Both the position numbers and the translations under genes were made by a program. This document shows, piece by piece, positions 45,963 to 58,371 of a stretch of DNA of 64,000 bases. Source of the DNA: Lyophyllum atratum (Eukaryota; Basidiomycota; Agaricomycetes; Agaricales; Lyophyllaceae); contig JACGCN010000034.1 of assembly GCA_014905825.1 (NCBI GenBank), forward strand, positions 310,001-374,000, written 5' to 3'. Below the pieces are notes generated by a model. It was not told the origin of the DNA. It saw only the letters and a program-made list of their open reading frames with translations, and did not search any database. Position 1 is the first letter of the stretch, and each line of letters starts with the position of its first letter.

Positions 45963-48395
45963 TTAATAAACCAGCTCCGAGTCGGCGGTACAGTTAGAAA
46001 TCTGCGGCGATGGGGGACCAAAATTCGAAGGCGGCTGGAGAGCTGAATGGGAGGGTACGCACCAGAGGGAGAGTGTCGCTCTCACATCGACATCAGACTC
46101 GGTAGATGTAGCAGTGGCGGCATTGGCAGGAATGCGAGCCTCGGCCTCGGACAGGATCTTCAGCCAATGTTCATCTTCTGTGAGTCCTTGTGCGAGGGCG
46201 ACGTAACCAGCCGCGCACGAGATCCATGTATCACCACCAAACGAGGGGATAGGTTGACACCGTTTCTTGCCGGCTGCGGCCTCGTCGTGCTTTTTTGCTT
46301 CGGCGTCCTTCTTCTTTGGATCTTCGCCGTTTGCCCAAAGTTCGAGAGCACGCTCCATCTAGCAAGCGCAGGATAAGAGGGTAGATAGTACTGAAGATCG
46401 GGATGACGCACTGCAGCCGTACACAAAGCTAACCCCCCCACCGGCATTCCATAATCCATCATTGCCCCCGATGTTTGCTTGAGATGTCGAGCGAATACTC
46501 CTAGCACTAAGTCCGACTGAAATGCACCCTTCTTTCCCTACATCCAAAAATGAGCCAAGGAGCGGATACAACAATAAGCGACATACTTTGGGAGCATCTG
46601 GACTCGCATAGAGCCAGCGAAATTCACCTGCGTCGCCCCGAATGTTGACCCAATCAATGATATCGTCCTTGTCCATTTCGCAGTGTTCGAAGACATCCGA
46701 AAGGATAGCGATGGCAGGTGGCGGTGCAGGTGGGAAAGGCCTGGGTGAGGGTGAGGGGGTCTTGATCGGAGTGATGGGGTGCTCTGGACATAATCAGCGT
46801 TCATACAAGCTGTGATTGCTCGGGGCAACTGACCTGATTCTTTTCACCAGTGAGGTAGCCGAGCTTCCGACTCCACTCAGCACATGCACCCCGATCCTCG
46901 AGCGCGGCGGCTTGGCGGAGTCGAAACCACTTGTCCATGGACTCCCTAGAATATTCCCGCAATGCGCCAAAGTCAACACGCTCCATCTACTAGACGTCTT
47001 CATTTGTCAGTCCTCGTTATCCTAGATGTCTCGGCCAGGAAATTGTACCTGTGCATTTCGCAGAAAATTCTGCAATGCCGAAAGGTGCGCAAACCTCCCC
47101 GCCAAATCCCTCTCACACCGCCTCCTCATCCCGCATGGTCGGCGTTGAGCGCACATAGATGATGTCACTGCGCGGTCACCAACGACCGAGCTAGGACCCA
47201 TGGGCAGACGACGCTCCTCCTCACTGTCCATCCCATCGTCGAGATCATCACCGGCTGTGCGATCATCTTCGAGAGCCTGGCACTGGTCCAAGATCTTTCG
47301 GAGGATCACTTCCTTCGTTCGGAATCGGAATGGCAAGGCTGATGTCGAGGTTTTGAGCAAGAAGGCCGCGAGGGTGCATAAGTCACCAAGGGTGGTGCTG
47401 TACAAGTCCGGAGCTGTGAACGTCGTGGGAAGCTGGAATGTCGAGGTGTCGTAATGAGTGGTGGGGGAGGTCGCAATGTCAGCCCAAGGAACAGACGGCA
47501 TTTGTTGATCAGGTGGCCAGCTGAACGTTATGTATAAGGGCCGTGAGGATGAGAGATCCATGAATGCATTGAGGAGTACTTACACCACAGTGCTGCAAAG
47601 TAATCGGTGACCACCGGCGGGAAAGAGCCGAATCCCAGTCTTGCCAGTTTGAAGAAGTGTCGTTGGGGTGGGCAGGGAAACTCCTAGACAGACTCAATGA
47701 TAAGCTATCGTTGTCAGTTGAAGATTATAATGTAACGTACGATCAAGCGTGATATCCGCGTGACCCACTAAGCCGTCCAGAAAAGTCGCTTGTCCAGGAA
47801 CCTCATGCTCTATGGGCTTCTTGGTGCGAGCATCATACCCATGCGTCGTTCTACGGGCATTGTCAGCCATTTCAAAGAGACTAAATCTAAGTCACTCACA
47901 AGCCAGTTATGATCGTTGGTTGAGGTCGCTGGTTGTCTGGACGGACGGACTTGCGATTTTTCGGGCTGTGAAAAAGAAAAGTCATGTCAGATCCCGCTAC
48001 AGCGCGTCATGGAGTGGAGAAAGACGTACTGAACGCCCTGAGCTGCGGATGTTGGCGTGGATGTTGGCGCAGCAGCTGGTCGACTCGATGCAGAGGTACC
48101 TAACCCTAAACCCGGGGTAAGCGCGCATCCTCTCGAAGGGTTAGATGACAAGACGTACGTCGTTTGTGCTATATTATGCAAAAGCTGAGGTTTGAGAGCA
48201 TGCGCTGGGGACGCTGGTGGTGGCGGAGAGGGAGGTGGAGGCGCTGGTGGATGAGGCGAGGGGGGTGTTGTAGCGGTATGTGGCTGGGCGCAGGTAGAAG
48301 CGGTTGGGGGCGAGGAAGGGTTCAGGCTTGGGTGCAGAAGCAGAAGTGGAAGGCCTGGGCGAGGGTGAGGGGGTCTTGGTCGGGGTGATGGAGCG
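45963..48395 (-). CDS. Multi-exon gene of unknown function, Pro-rich N-terminus
   Basis: No named domain recognised. Spliced minus-strand exons read: a Pro-rich leader (48180-48390), KNRKSVRPDNQRPQPTIITG, TTHGYDARTKKPIEHEVPGQ, FLDGLVGHADITLD, FPCPPQRHFFKLARLGFGSF (47590-47680), FSWPPDQQMPSVPWADIATS to FLLKTSTSALPFRFRTKEVI (47250-47540), VDFGALREYSRESMDKWFRL (46850-46985), DWVNIRGDAGEFRWLYASPD (46590-46690), GVFARHLKQTSGAMMDYGMP and a Lys/Ala-rich exon with FGGDTWISCAAGYVALAQG (46150-46358). Introns have good GT-AG ends, so it may be a working gene. I found no start codon in frame for the Pro-rich leader, and the 3' end is approximate. Confidence 0.5.
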
Positions 48396-49481
48396 TGAAC
48401 TGTTCAGCGCTGATGTTGTTCACATCCTGCAACTGGGGTAGAAACGAAGAATCTAGATGGATGAATGAGGTTCAGAAGCGGCTTCATATCTGGTAGCGAC
48501 AAGCGCGCACACTTTGCATGGTATCAGGATCCTTCAAGGCCTTCTCGAAGTGGTTCGGCTTATAAAGCGTGCCAGTGTCTGAAATTCCAGGGACCAGGCC
48601 CTTCTAGCGGCGCTGGCGGAGAATATCTGCCAAGCCATATTTGCTAGCTATTTGAAGTCGCTCGAACACGAAATATCTGTTCATCGGACCATTGTTCAGT
48701 CCAGGCCAAGTATGGCCGGAAAATCAGAGGACACGGAGTTGTTGAAGCTTACCTGTTTGCGGAGAGTTCAGCCCAACAGTCGCCCTATATAGAGAACAGT
48801 CTAGTAAAAGGAGAAGATTGAGATGAACGCGATCACGAGGTGCATTCAAGTTACGCGTGCAGCGCGACTTGATTGGTGCCACGTCGCACGAATGCCAATG
48901 ATCACACTTGAACGACCACCATCTATGTCACTTCGGACTGGGTTGGCCCACTCCTATTTTTCATATGCCTAGCACCAGCGACGAAGTCACGCTTGAGCGA
49001 CCACCAACTAAGTAGCTTCGGTACCTACTCTTTGCGTTTGCGGGACATGGGGTGACGAAGCTTACTGGGTTGGACCGTTCTAGCTCTTCGTACGACTGCG
49101 CCCCCAGGCACCTCTCGCAGCTGCCGTGCAATTCCAGGTACATAACCACTTCTTTCCCATTTTTTTAATGCTCATCAACCGTACTGTGCAGTCCATCCGA
49201 CTCTGCTCCTCTGTGAAACTGGCCGCCGGCACGCTCTTTCAGAGCAAGTGATCAAACCATTAGCCATCGACGATCATATCCCCGCGAGAGTCTACCTTTC
49301 GTGGCTGACGCTGGCTCGGAACCAAGGCCAGGCTACGGATGCCATGTCGAACGCGCTTAGCCCACCGCCTCCTCGCTGTCTGCCTGCCGCCACGTGCGCA
49401 GGACCATCGCCGGTAAGTTTTACTTCCAGTTCCTTTCTGATCCAGGTCATTTCATCCTTACTAACGATCCCTTGTGCTCAC
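48396..49481. other. Intergenic, nothing recognised
   Basis: No supported gene or repeat. A plus-strand frame from 49248 (MIKPLAIDDHIPARVYLSWL) leads towards the SEY1 fragment but does not match that family. Confidence 0.35.
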
Positions 49482-50501
49482 AGGTGTATTTTCGAACCCC
49501 ATCGACCAACTTACGAAACATCGCCTTCCTCTCCTGAAAATCTCGGCGGTGGCATTATCCGAGTTCAATGAGCAGGCAAAATCCCAGAAACGGCCAGTGG
49601 AATCTGGACGTGTGGTTGAGGGTCTTGGAGCTCTTATGAGGAATTGGAGAACTGATGCTCCAAGTGAGTATCCCCTCCTGATATTTTAACGCGCCTTGAC
49701 AGTATTGTTTGAATTCCGAAGCTCGGTATGATCGGGACGCGTCGCGTTATCACACGCCGTAAGCGCGCCGAGTCCCGACCTTCTGGCCTCGTTGGATTCC
49801 ACACTTTTCCCTCTCTTCCTCGGACAGCTTAAGAACCTGCACAAGACCTGTCTCGTCACATTCAAGAAGGAGATGCTCGAGGGTCTGCGTGGGGAGTCAT
49901 ACAACTTCGCCGACGCTGTGTATAAGGCGCAGGGGCGCTGCGTGGACACCTTTTCTGCTGCGGCGCAGGAGGCGTTGGTTGAGGGTACGGACTGGGCGTG
50001 GGAGGGCGAGCTGGGGTCGCTGAAGGAGGAGGTCCGGGCTGTGGCTGATTGGTGCAGGAAGGACGAGACGAAGAAGATGCTTAATCTTATTGAGGTGAGT
50101 GTTGGTTGATGAAGCCCTTTGATGGAAGAAAGTTGACGTGCCGGTTGCGAACAGAAAAACTTCAAGAAAGCTATCACAGAACCTATTGAGCTAGCACTTA
50201 ACAAGGCTAATACCGACATGTGGGATCGCATTCTGCGGACGTTCAAGGAGACACTGGAGAAAGCCGAGGCGACCTACTCTGCTAAAGCCATTAGTAAGAT
50301 CTCTGCACGTCCAGTGGTAATAGATGTTCATCAACATTATCTGCAGGCTTCAACTGCACGGAAGAAGAGAACGTCACATCCATGATGTTCCAAACCCCAG
50401 AACTCGGACCGGCCCACAGAACCCACACCTCGGACTTGTTTACAGCTTATAATTCTTCAAAATTAAGCGTCTACTACAGCACCATCCTAGATCCCAACTG
50501 A
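49482..50501 (+). pseudogene. Fragment of SEY1/atlastin-like ER-shaping GTPase gene
   Basis: Only the helical middle domain is present; the N-terminal GTPase domain and the membrane hairpin are absent. Blocks read [38 protein letters not shown], then [54 protein letters not shown], and after an intron [38 protein letters not shown] and [12 protein letters not shown]. After that the match ends and a foreign tail runs to TGA at 50499. A stop (TAA at 49760-49762) with a change of frame separates the [10 protein letters not shown] block from LDSTLFPLF. Introns are kept, so this is a genomic copy. Confidence 0.82.
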
Positions 50502-51104
50502 AAGCCTCCTCTGCCCCAACCATGTTTATGAGAAGTCTGAATATAGACCGCGACGTTACCGCGATACGATAGGCAAATGAACGCAGCGCAGCGCCCGGCT
50601 GTACTCGTGATCATGATGCACCTACTCGTATACTACCACTACTACTACCCGGCACCTGCAGCACCGTGTGCTTATTCCACTAAACTGGCATCTGCTAGCA
50701 CCAAGTTGCTTGCCAAGTGCCTAAGATATGCCCGTTGTTATACGCTGTGCAGCGATTAATCTGGGTCCCGGGTGAGCTTGTGAAGCGTTTCGTACTCAAC
50801 TAGATATCCAATCATTGACATCCTTTCTAGTGAAAAGATTGACCGCAGATGCCTCTGCGTCAGATATCATTACGGACGTTACGATCGAAGCATATTCTGT
50901 CTCCCCTGCTGATATCCAATATATCGCTGCGCTGGCTTTTAACGTGTATCGATATATCATGCGGATACTCAGATTGATGCATATGATCATCTGATAAAAG
51001 ATCTGAAGTCGATTATCACTACAAGCGCTGCGAGTATATCCTGGAGCTTCACCGAAAGCCTCCCTGCTCGGGCAATCTCGACCTCCATAGATAAAGCTCT
51101 CTAG
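50502..51104. other. Intergenic, 5' flank of the transposase gene
   Basis: No gene recognised. It should contain the left end of the transposon; I could not identify a terminal inverted repeat matching the sequence after 55213. Confidence 0.3.
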
Positions 51105-54100
51105 ATGCCCCCTCGCCTGCGTCATGGACAGCCTGTCGGTCAACGCATCCAGGCCCTCCCTTCGGCGCTCCGCCTCTGCACGTGCAACACGTGTATCCTG
51201 TTGCCACCAACCATCGACCCCGCAACAAACCGCGCCGTGTCAGGGCAATATGTTGGACCTAGCGAATACAAAGAACACCACAGAATGGACAAGGACAGAG
51301 GAGTCGCCCGCGCCCTAATAGACCGACTGGCTACCCCTCAGCTTGAGGTGCCGAAGCCAGTCCCGACACAATTTTTTTCGCCGTTCGTGCCCACGGAGCC
51401 TCCCGCTGCTTTAGCTGGACCCCGATCTACCACGTCCACCACTATTCCTGTAACACCGTTCACGCCCGATCCTGATCCTGAAGAGTACGTGAGCGTCCAG
51501 TTGGAACAGATCAATGCGAGCGCGAAACTTCGCACCGTGAACGATGTCGTTTCTGATCCCCGCACGCTCGTCTTCTCTGAACCCCCTTCCTCCGAATCCA
51601 CTTCCCTGTCCGAGTCTTCGCCGTCTCCGAGATTAGATCCCTCGTCGCACTCCAGTGCGCAACTCACCGAGTACGTAGGATGGGTGGGCAGGGCCCAGGA
51701 AGTTTGCGACAAGGTGGATCAGACATCTATCAAATCCACGAGGATCAAGCTTCGGTTAAAAGTCGTGAAGGAGCACTTATCTTCGGAAAGCGAGAAAATC
51801 AACGGTATTCTCAAAGTGGAATGGGAACGCCAGCGTCAGGCTGCTATTCAGGCGAAGAAGGCCCTATGTTCTGTCGACACCGGTGAGCTTATTTGAAATC
51901 TCACTTTTGTACTCTTCATTGACAGATGATTAAGCCGCTTACGTCCAGCGACCATTGGTCCATTTTGAGCCTATTGCACTGGTCGCCTACTTACTCGTCG
52001 CAGTTCTCCACCTCCTTTGCGGCGTTTCCTTGGATCATTGCCGGTTCGTTCTAGGATCCCTCCGAGTTGGTTATCAACTTGGACTGGATGCGGCCTCCCA
52101 ACGTCGAGCACAAAACCCTGATGCAGCCTCCACCCCGCAATCAACGCAAACCTCCCATTCTAATGTTCCGAAAGATCCAAGGACTGTGTTGAAAAGCATG
52201 GAATTGGACCCCATTACTCAGGCATACGTTTGCTGTCCAAAATGTTTCTTCCTTTATCAGTTGGATCCCAATAATCCACAATTTCCCGAAAACTGTACCA
52301 ATAAGGCAGCTCAAGCAAGTCGGGCGTGCGGACGCCCTCTACGCAAACCTCGAAGTACCTCAGATGAAGGGGTTCCAGCAAGGCAGTTCTTATATCAGGA
52401 CATAAAGCACTGGGTGGGGTGGTTATATGGGCGCCCTGACCTCGAAAAATATCTAGATCGATCCCATGACGACTCACCGCATGCGGAACATTCGAAGGCC
52501 GAAACCTGGGACATTTGGGAATCACCTGCGCTGCGGGAATTTCTCGGGCCTGATAGTAGGCCGTTCACGGAGAAGCATGGAAATGAAGGAAGGCTTATCC
52601 TCAGCTTAAACATGGATGGGTTTAATCCATATGGAAACCGCACCGCTGGGAAAAAGCTCTCGGTCGGTGGCATGTACATGGTAGTCCTGAATCTTCCTCC
52701 CGCAATTCGATATGACGTTGAAAACATTTTCCTCGTCGGAATCATCCCAGGACCTCAAGAACCTTCCCATCACGAAATCAATTATATCCTGCGTCCCCTC
52801 GTTGACGACCTCATGATCTTTTGGCACGACGGCGTCTACTTCACCAAAACCTCCCTCCACCCATATGGGCGGCTTGTCCGTGTTGCGCTTGTGCCCCTCG
52901 TATGCGACCTCCCCGCGGCTCGAACTATGTCTGGATTTGCGAGCCATGCCTCTACCTATTTTTGCTCTGAGTGTTGTCAGACGCTGGACCAGATCATGGA
53001 TCTTGATCATAAGCATTGGATTCTTCGCGAACGCGAAGAGCATGAGGCACATGCTAGAGCTTGGCTCAATGCCAAAACCGAAACGCAGCGCCAATCTATC
53101 TTCAAGTCTACTGGCATACGCTGGTCCGAGTTACTTCGTCTTCCATATTGGGATGCTACAAAATTCACCGTCATAGACGCCATGCACATGTTCTACCTTC
53201 GCATAATGCAGCGTCACTGTCGAGAGGTGTGGGGGATGGACATCCAGTTCGTTGATGGGGATGGAATCACGTTCGATCGTGACCCTAAGCAACCTTCTGA
53301 AGACCATATGAAGACTGCTCATGAGCTTCTGAAAAGTGGGTCTGCAGATGACTTGCAGAAATTGCGCAGAGCAGCCCTAAAGCAGCTATGCCGAGATTGT
53401 AATTTGCCGTTCGGGATGAGGAAAAAGAAGTTGTTGAAAGCACTGCTTGACTATGTAAGTTGTTCGCTCAGCTTTCAGGTGGCAAACCTTTCCTGACCCT
53501 ATTCTGAACGCAGAGAGCGAAGCAGGATTGGGTAGATGCTTCTGGAGAGCCAAGACACCCTCGAACTTCGGGAGTGGTTGACTCGCTCCCTTCGAAGGTG
53601 CTAAAACCACCACCAAAGAAGTGGGAGTTGGCAGCAATGACAAAGGATTTCATCGACCATGTTTGGCGGACAGCGAGCAAGACCGCTATGGACTCACAAA
53701 AGAAAGAAATCCTATTAGCAATTTGCGATGCCCAGTGCAAGAATGATGACGGCACTCCCTACGATTGGAAGGGCAAGAATGTCACCAAGGCGCTCCTAAT
53801 GGAGCTCATACATCGCAAGGTGCATTAGCTTCCAGTATATCTATCCTCCTTGCTAAATAAAATTCTCATTGTAAAACAGCGCATAGAGGAAGAAGTGCTC
53901 ACGGAGCAGGGCAAGGTCCCGAATCAGCCCAAAGCCACCAAGAAGTCGAAGAAATCGAAGAACCAAACTCGAGTTCTTGGCGAAGGGTTGCTGGCGGAAA
54001 TTAGGAAAGATATGCGGCGAATGAGGCTACCATCTTGGATTTCTCGTGCTCCAGCTCATCCTGGGGAAAGCAAGCATGGGAAGTTTAGTGCTGACCAATG

Positions 54101-55213
54101 GCGTACTTTCTGCACATTGAACCTGCCCCTCACACTCATCCGCCTATGGGGGAACGCAGAGGAGGGTACTACAGAAGCGCGCAGGCTTGAAAATTTCATG
54201 CACCTTGTGAGCGCCATAAAGTTGGGGTCCATGAGGACAATGACGCCAAAGCGCATCGAGATGTATGAGCACCACATGTTGCGCTATCTGAAGACCCTCA
54301 TAGGCCTCTTCCCTGGGACGAGCATTACACCCTACCAGCACATGTCTCTCCATTTCGGGGAAATGCTGCGTCGCTTTGGACCTACGCATGGCTGGCGCTG
54401 CTTTCCTTTCGAACGATATAATTACTTATTGCAGCAGATTCCCACCAATCAGAAATTTGGTTAGTGATATTAGAAATTATGTCGCCCCTTCATTCTCTTA
54501 CTTACCCGTAATTCTTAGGCGAGTTGGAGCAAACCATGTATAAGCGCTTCATACAGGGTCAAAGGCTTCGCGCGCTATTTCAAAGTGAAACCCTTCCTAG
54601 TCCCATTCATGGCCTTATCAGCACCTATCAAGAGGTTTTCGAATCAGACATTCGGGGCACATATCTGCATGACAGCCTTGCCTTTGACGCATCTTTCGAG
54701 AAACGACAAGAACAAGTGACCTGGGAGTCTAAAGAACTTTCCGCCCTCCCTGATACTCCGTATACGCTACTTCGCTCGTGGCTCCATAGTCGCCATCCGA
54801 CGCGCGGGGAACCAATAACACGCATGGTATTCGTCCGTCGGCACATAAAGCGGCTTGGACAAGTCTTTTCGACGCAAAAAAATGATAGACATGTGATATA
54901 TCCATCACTGGACGGTCTTGATTGGTCTTGTGGCCAGATTACCATGGTATTTTCTCATACTGTTGTCAGTCAAGCTGGTTCTACGACCCGCACCTTTCTG
55001 CAAGTGAACGAGCTGGAACCTCTCTCCGCAGCGGAGGCAGTCCACGATCCCTTCCGCCGCTTTGCCCTTGCAGGCGGCAAACTGTTTCATCCCAGCGTTA
55101 GACCGGAGCCTATCCTGGTTAATATCGACGATGTCATCTCCCATGCCTCCGCTTGCAATTTGACTGTAGCCCATATCGGAGAGAGCGTGCATTGCCAACC
55201 TTTAGATAAATAA
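51105..55213 (+). CDS. Plavaka/CMC-type (Tnp2-like) transposase
   Basis: Catalyses cut-and-paste transposition of a large DNA element. ATG at 51105. Five exons, with introns at about 51886-51951, 53455-53511, 53821-53880 and 54461-54520, give roughly 1,290 residues. Exon 1 begins with a Cys motif (CNTCILLP) and a Ser/Pro-rich part. Exon 2 holds CCPKCFFLYQL and CGRPL (zinc-like), LILSLNMDGFNPYGNRTAGK (first catalytic Asp region), YILRPLVDDLMIFWHDGVYF, CSECCQ, FTVIDAMHMFYLRIMQRHCR (the DxMH block of Tnp2 proteins) and a SAP-like helix pair (LKQLCRDCNLPFGMRKKKLL). Exon 4 has YEHHMLRYLKTLIGLFPG and GWRCFPFERYNYLLQ, a DUF4218-like block. The frame is open throughout, so the element may be, or recently was, active. 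Confidence 0.88.
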
Positions 55214-55667
55214 AGATTACCCGCATTAATTTGGTCCTTTATACTGGCTTCGACCTCACTCTCCCGCCTCTTTTTAACTCTAATTAGGTCCATCATAGCC
55301 TTCGATAAATATACTCTCCTTCTCTTCCTATATATATATGCAGTTATCGTCCCAACCGCTTGGGTATGAACCAATTGACTAAAGGGGGATCATGTCATGA
55401 TTGCTGAGTGACATTTGAGCATTCGGGTTTTGTGTACTTGGTGAGCGAAATGTTCCGTTACTTTCCTCCCGTAACATGCTAATTGGATTACATTTTGTTG
55501 TCCTGAGTGCGCTCCTGGCGCACGTCGTAAACGTTGTAAATATAGTTATATTACTTCCTCTAAGTATCGCGCAGCCCGAGAACGACATCGTAGCCCCGAA
55601 GTTTTGCCGACGATACAAACTATGTTCAAATTCACGTATGTAGCACCAGTACCTAAAAGGTGGCCCG
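55214..55667. other. Gap between transposase and SNF2 gene
   Basis: No gene. It should include the right end of the transposon. A (TA)n run lies near 55331-55340. No confident terminal repeat seen. Confidence 0.3.
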
Positions 55668-58371
55668 CTAAACGCTATGCGATTCGAAACCGAACAGGCG
55701 GGCAATGTCATCGAGCCCGAGCACGTGGGCAGCGTCTGCAAGGGGCGCGTGTCTCTGGGAATCATCCTCAACATCCTCGTCGTCCTCCCTGTCGTCATCT
55801 TCTTCACCAATGCCTTCGCCGTTCTCTCCCTTGTCATCTTCGTCCTCACCGCCATATGCATCGTCGACTAATGAGTTCAGTTTGCGTCCGAGTATATCAC
55901 GTGCCAGGCGACGCTTTCCGTCTTGCAACTTTGACAAGGAAGTCAGAAATGTCATGGAAGGAGAGAAAGTAAAATAGAATACGTGGAGAATTCGGTCCTC
56001 GACTGTTCCCGGAATTGCTAACTTGTAGACGTTGACAGCTCTTGTTTGGCCGATGCGGTGAGCGCGTGCGAAGGCCTGATCCTGAATATTATCAGCACGA
56101 CTCCAGTGCGCAGCATGGAGACGTGCGAGACTGACTTCGACCGCAGGGTTCCAGGGCAAGTCGAGCAGAACAATGTTGTTGCAGGCGGTTATATTGAGAC
56201 CTAAAGAAAGTTAAGAAGCTTAGCAAAGGACCTTGAGCATGCTTCCTGCGACTTGCCCGCGGCTCCAGCCCGAGTGGATATCAGAATGCAGGAGATGGCA
56301 GGATTGGTCCGGATCTCCCGAAGACTCGCCTCGCGTGCTGGGCGAGTCATGTCCCCAATGTCTAAGGTATGCGATGCATACTTCAGTATCCGTGAGATGC
56401 ACATGAAAACCTTTCTACGCACAAGACACAAAACCAATCCCATGCGTTTCCAGGTGGTTCCCCACCAGGCATAACATAGCTTTAAATTCTGAGAAGATGA
56501 TCGTCTTCTCAGTGCCCTGGGATCGCTGAGAGATCGCCTTCAGGGTTTCCGTAAGCTTGCAGAGCTTGGAAGAATCCTTCCGTTCGAGGGTGAAAGCCAA
56601 ATGCCTCAGCTCGCAGCAGGTATGGCAATAAGCGGGGGCCGACCGCAACGAGTCAGGGAAGCTGTAAAGGTCACAGTGAGCCATCAAATATGAGTTAGCA
56701 TCTCGGCCAAGGAGAAACACCCACATGCTGTTACACAGTCCGCAACGAGCGTCACCATCCTGCTTCAAGGTTATCTTGAGATTAGGGAACACCAAGGTTG
56801 GATGGCAGCACGCTGTATCACTTGATAAGCGCGAAGCAAAATACAGGAACCACGGCATTCTCACCTTGCCTAAGCCTGACAAGCAAAGTTAAAATGGATG
56901 AATAGCTCGACGGCATACGTTCGCTCTGCATGAGCTCGCCGACAACCATTCGAAACTTTGCTTCCAGGCCTGTGTAAAATTCTCGTTCGACGGCGCTGAA
57001 CTCGCAAATGACGTGATTTATGAATCGAGGGGGAAGCCGAAGGATTGGGCGCCCGCCGATTTTTTGGTCTTTCGTTCTCCGGATCATGATCTCCTCCAGG
57101 ATGCTCTACGCGGCACACACAAGGTCAGTTAATTTTCTTTGAAACTGATTAGGTAGCGCACCTTGATAATACACTTCCCAAATATGGAAGACGACTTAAC
57201 CGGACGCGTCACCATTTTATTGAAGGACTCCAGGTCGTCGTACGGCGCGAATTTCAAAAATTTTACGATGGAATAGAGTTCGTCAGCCCTGTTTTGTCTA
57301 AAGGATCGTCAGCTACTCGGAACATGGCGATTTGCAACGTAATTCACGTACATGGGCGTACCCGTGACGCACCATCGAAATGATCCGACGAGGGCGAAGC
57401 AAGCTTTGGCAGCCTGGGTTCTGTGGTTCTTTATGGTATGAGCTTCATCTACGGGTCGTCAATACCTCAGTTACTACAGTACCTGGGTTCTTACCCAGGA
57501 CAATACGGGCCCAGATGATGTTGAATAAAGCTTGTGGCTTCGATTTACGACCAGCAACGTAGTTATCGTACTCTTGGGCCAGAGTCGCGTAGGAGGTGAT
57601 GATGAAGTCGTGCTGACGGAGCTTGTCCGAAGCTTTCGAGATACGTCAGTTCAGCCCGAGAGTATCAAAGAAACTTGCAGTACCTTGAATTCTTTTTGGC
57701 CCATGATGAAGAATAGCAGTTGCGGTATCCGAGACTTTCGGCACCTCCGACACCCACTGTTTGATGAGCGAGACGGGGGCTACAATTCTGCACAGGTGCT
57801 CATTCATAGACTGCGTGGTCATGCGATGAGAGATAACATACAGAGTAGAATTCGAGGGCACTGGGAACCCCTTGTGAGGCGATGGTGCTTCATCGGTACG
57901 CACTGGATGACTGAGAAAGTAGGCGAGGACTTGTATGGTTTTTCCGAGTCTGGAGAGGGATATAAATATCTTCAGTCATGAAAGAATGGCAGAGCTGTCG
58001 TACCCCATTTCATCCGCTAATAGCCCTCCAGCATGAGCAACCTCCTTTTCCTTCATCCAGCCGATGCCCATCTTCTGGTGGTCGAGAAGAGCAAATGTCG
58101 ATCGTAGTTTCTGGTCACCGAGAAAAACGTGCTTGGTCCTCGTACAGATAGTAGGCATTTTTTTATTCAGAAAAGTTCCAGGCTCGTCGTCATCGTCATC
58201 CGAGATGTCCACCCAACGGATGTTATTCGGAAAAGTTCCAGGCTCGTAGTCATCGTCATCCGAGACGTCCACCCAACTCGGATGTCCACGCAGTTTCTGG
58301 GGCCGAGCATCGTTGACGCGCGGAACAGTGGTGGCAGTTTGCGCAACAGGACGGGATGTGATCTTATACAT
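55668..58371 (-). CDS. SNF2-family DNA-dependent ATPase (Rad5/Rad16-like group)
   Basis: Chromatin-remodelling or DNA-repair type ATPase. The ATG at 58371 (MYKITSRPVAQ) is the likely start. After a duplicated acidic motif comes the helicase core: LLDHQKMGIGWMKEKEVAHA, GLLADEMGLGKTIQVLAYFL (Walker A, joined across an intron), APVSLIKQWVSEV, HDFIITSYATLAQEYD, VLDEAHTIKNHRTQAAKACF (DEAH box, joined across an intron at about 57450-57493), RWCVTGTP, MIRRTKDQKIGGRPIL, then Cys pairs CGLCNSM and YCHTCCEL between core lobes, EKTIIFSEFKAML, LISTRAGAAGLNITACN, and FARAHRIGQTRAVNVYKLAI. The C-terminus is strongly acidic (55760-55870) and ends GFESHSV. The Cys pairs sit where Rad5/Rad16 proteins have a RING, but I cannot trace all eight ligands. 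Confidence 0.92.
58190..58275 (-). repeat. In-frame tandem duplication of an acidic motif in the SNF2 gene
   Basis: The strings cggaaaagttccaggctcg and tcatcgtcatccgaga recur within about 50-60 bp, coding WVDVSDDDDYEPGTFPNN followed by WVDISDDDDDEPGTFLNK. Confidence 0.85.

Noticed and set aside
48099..48113. Telomere-like string cctaaccctaaaccc
   Set aside because: Only about two units, inside a coding-like exon far from any chromosome end signal; chance.
57532..57981. 149-codon plus-strand frame
   Set aside because: Antisense to the SNF2 helicase core.
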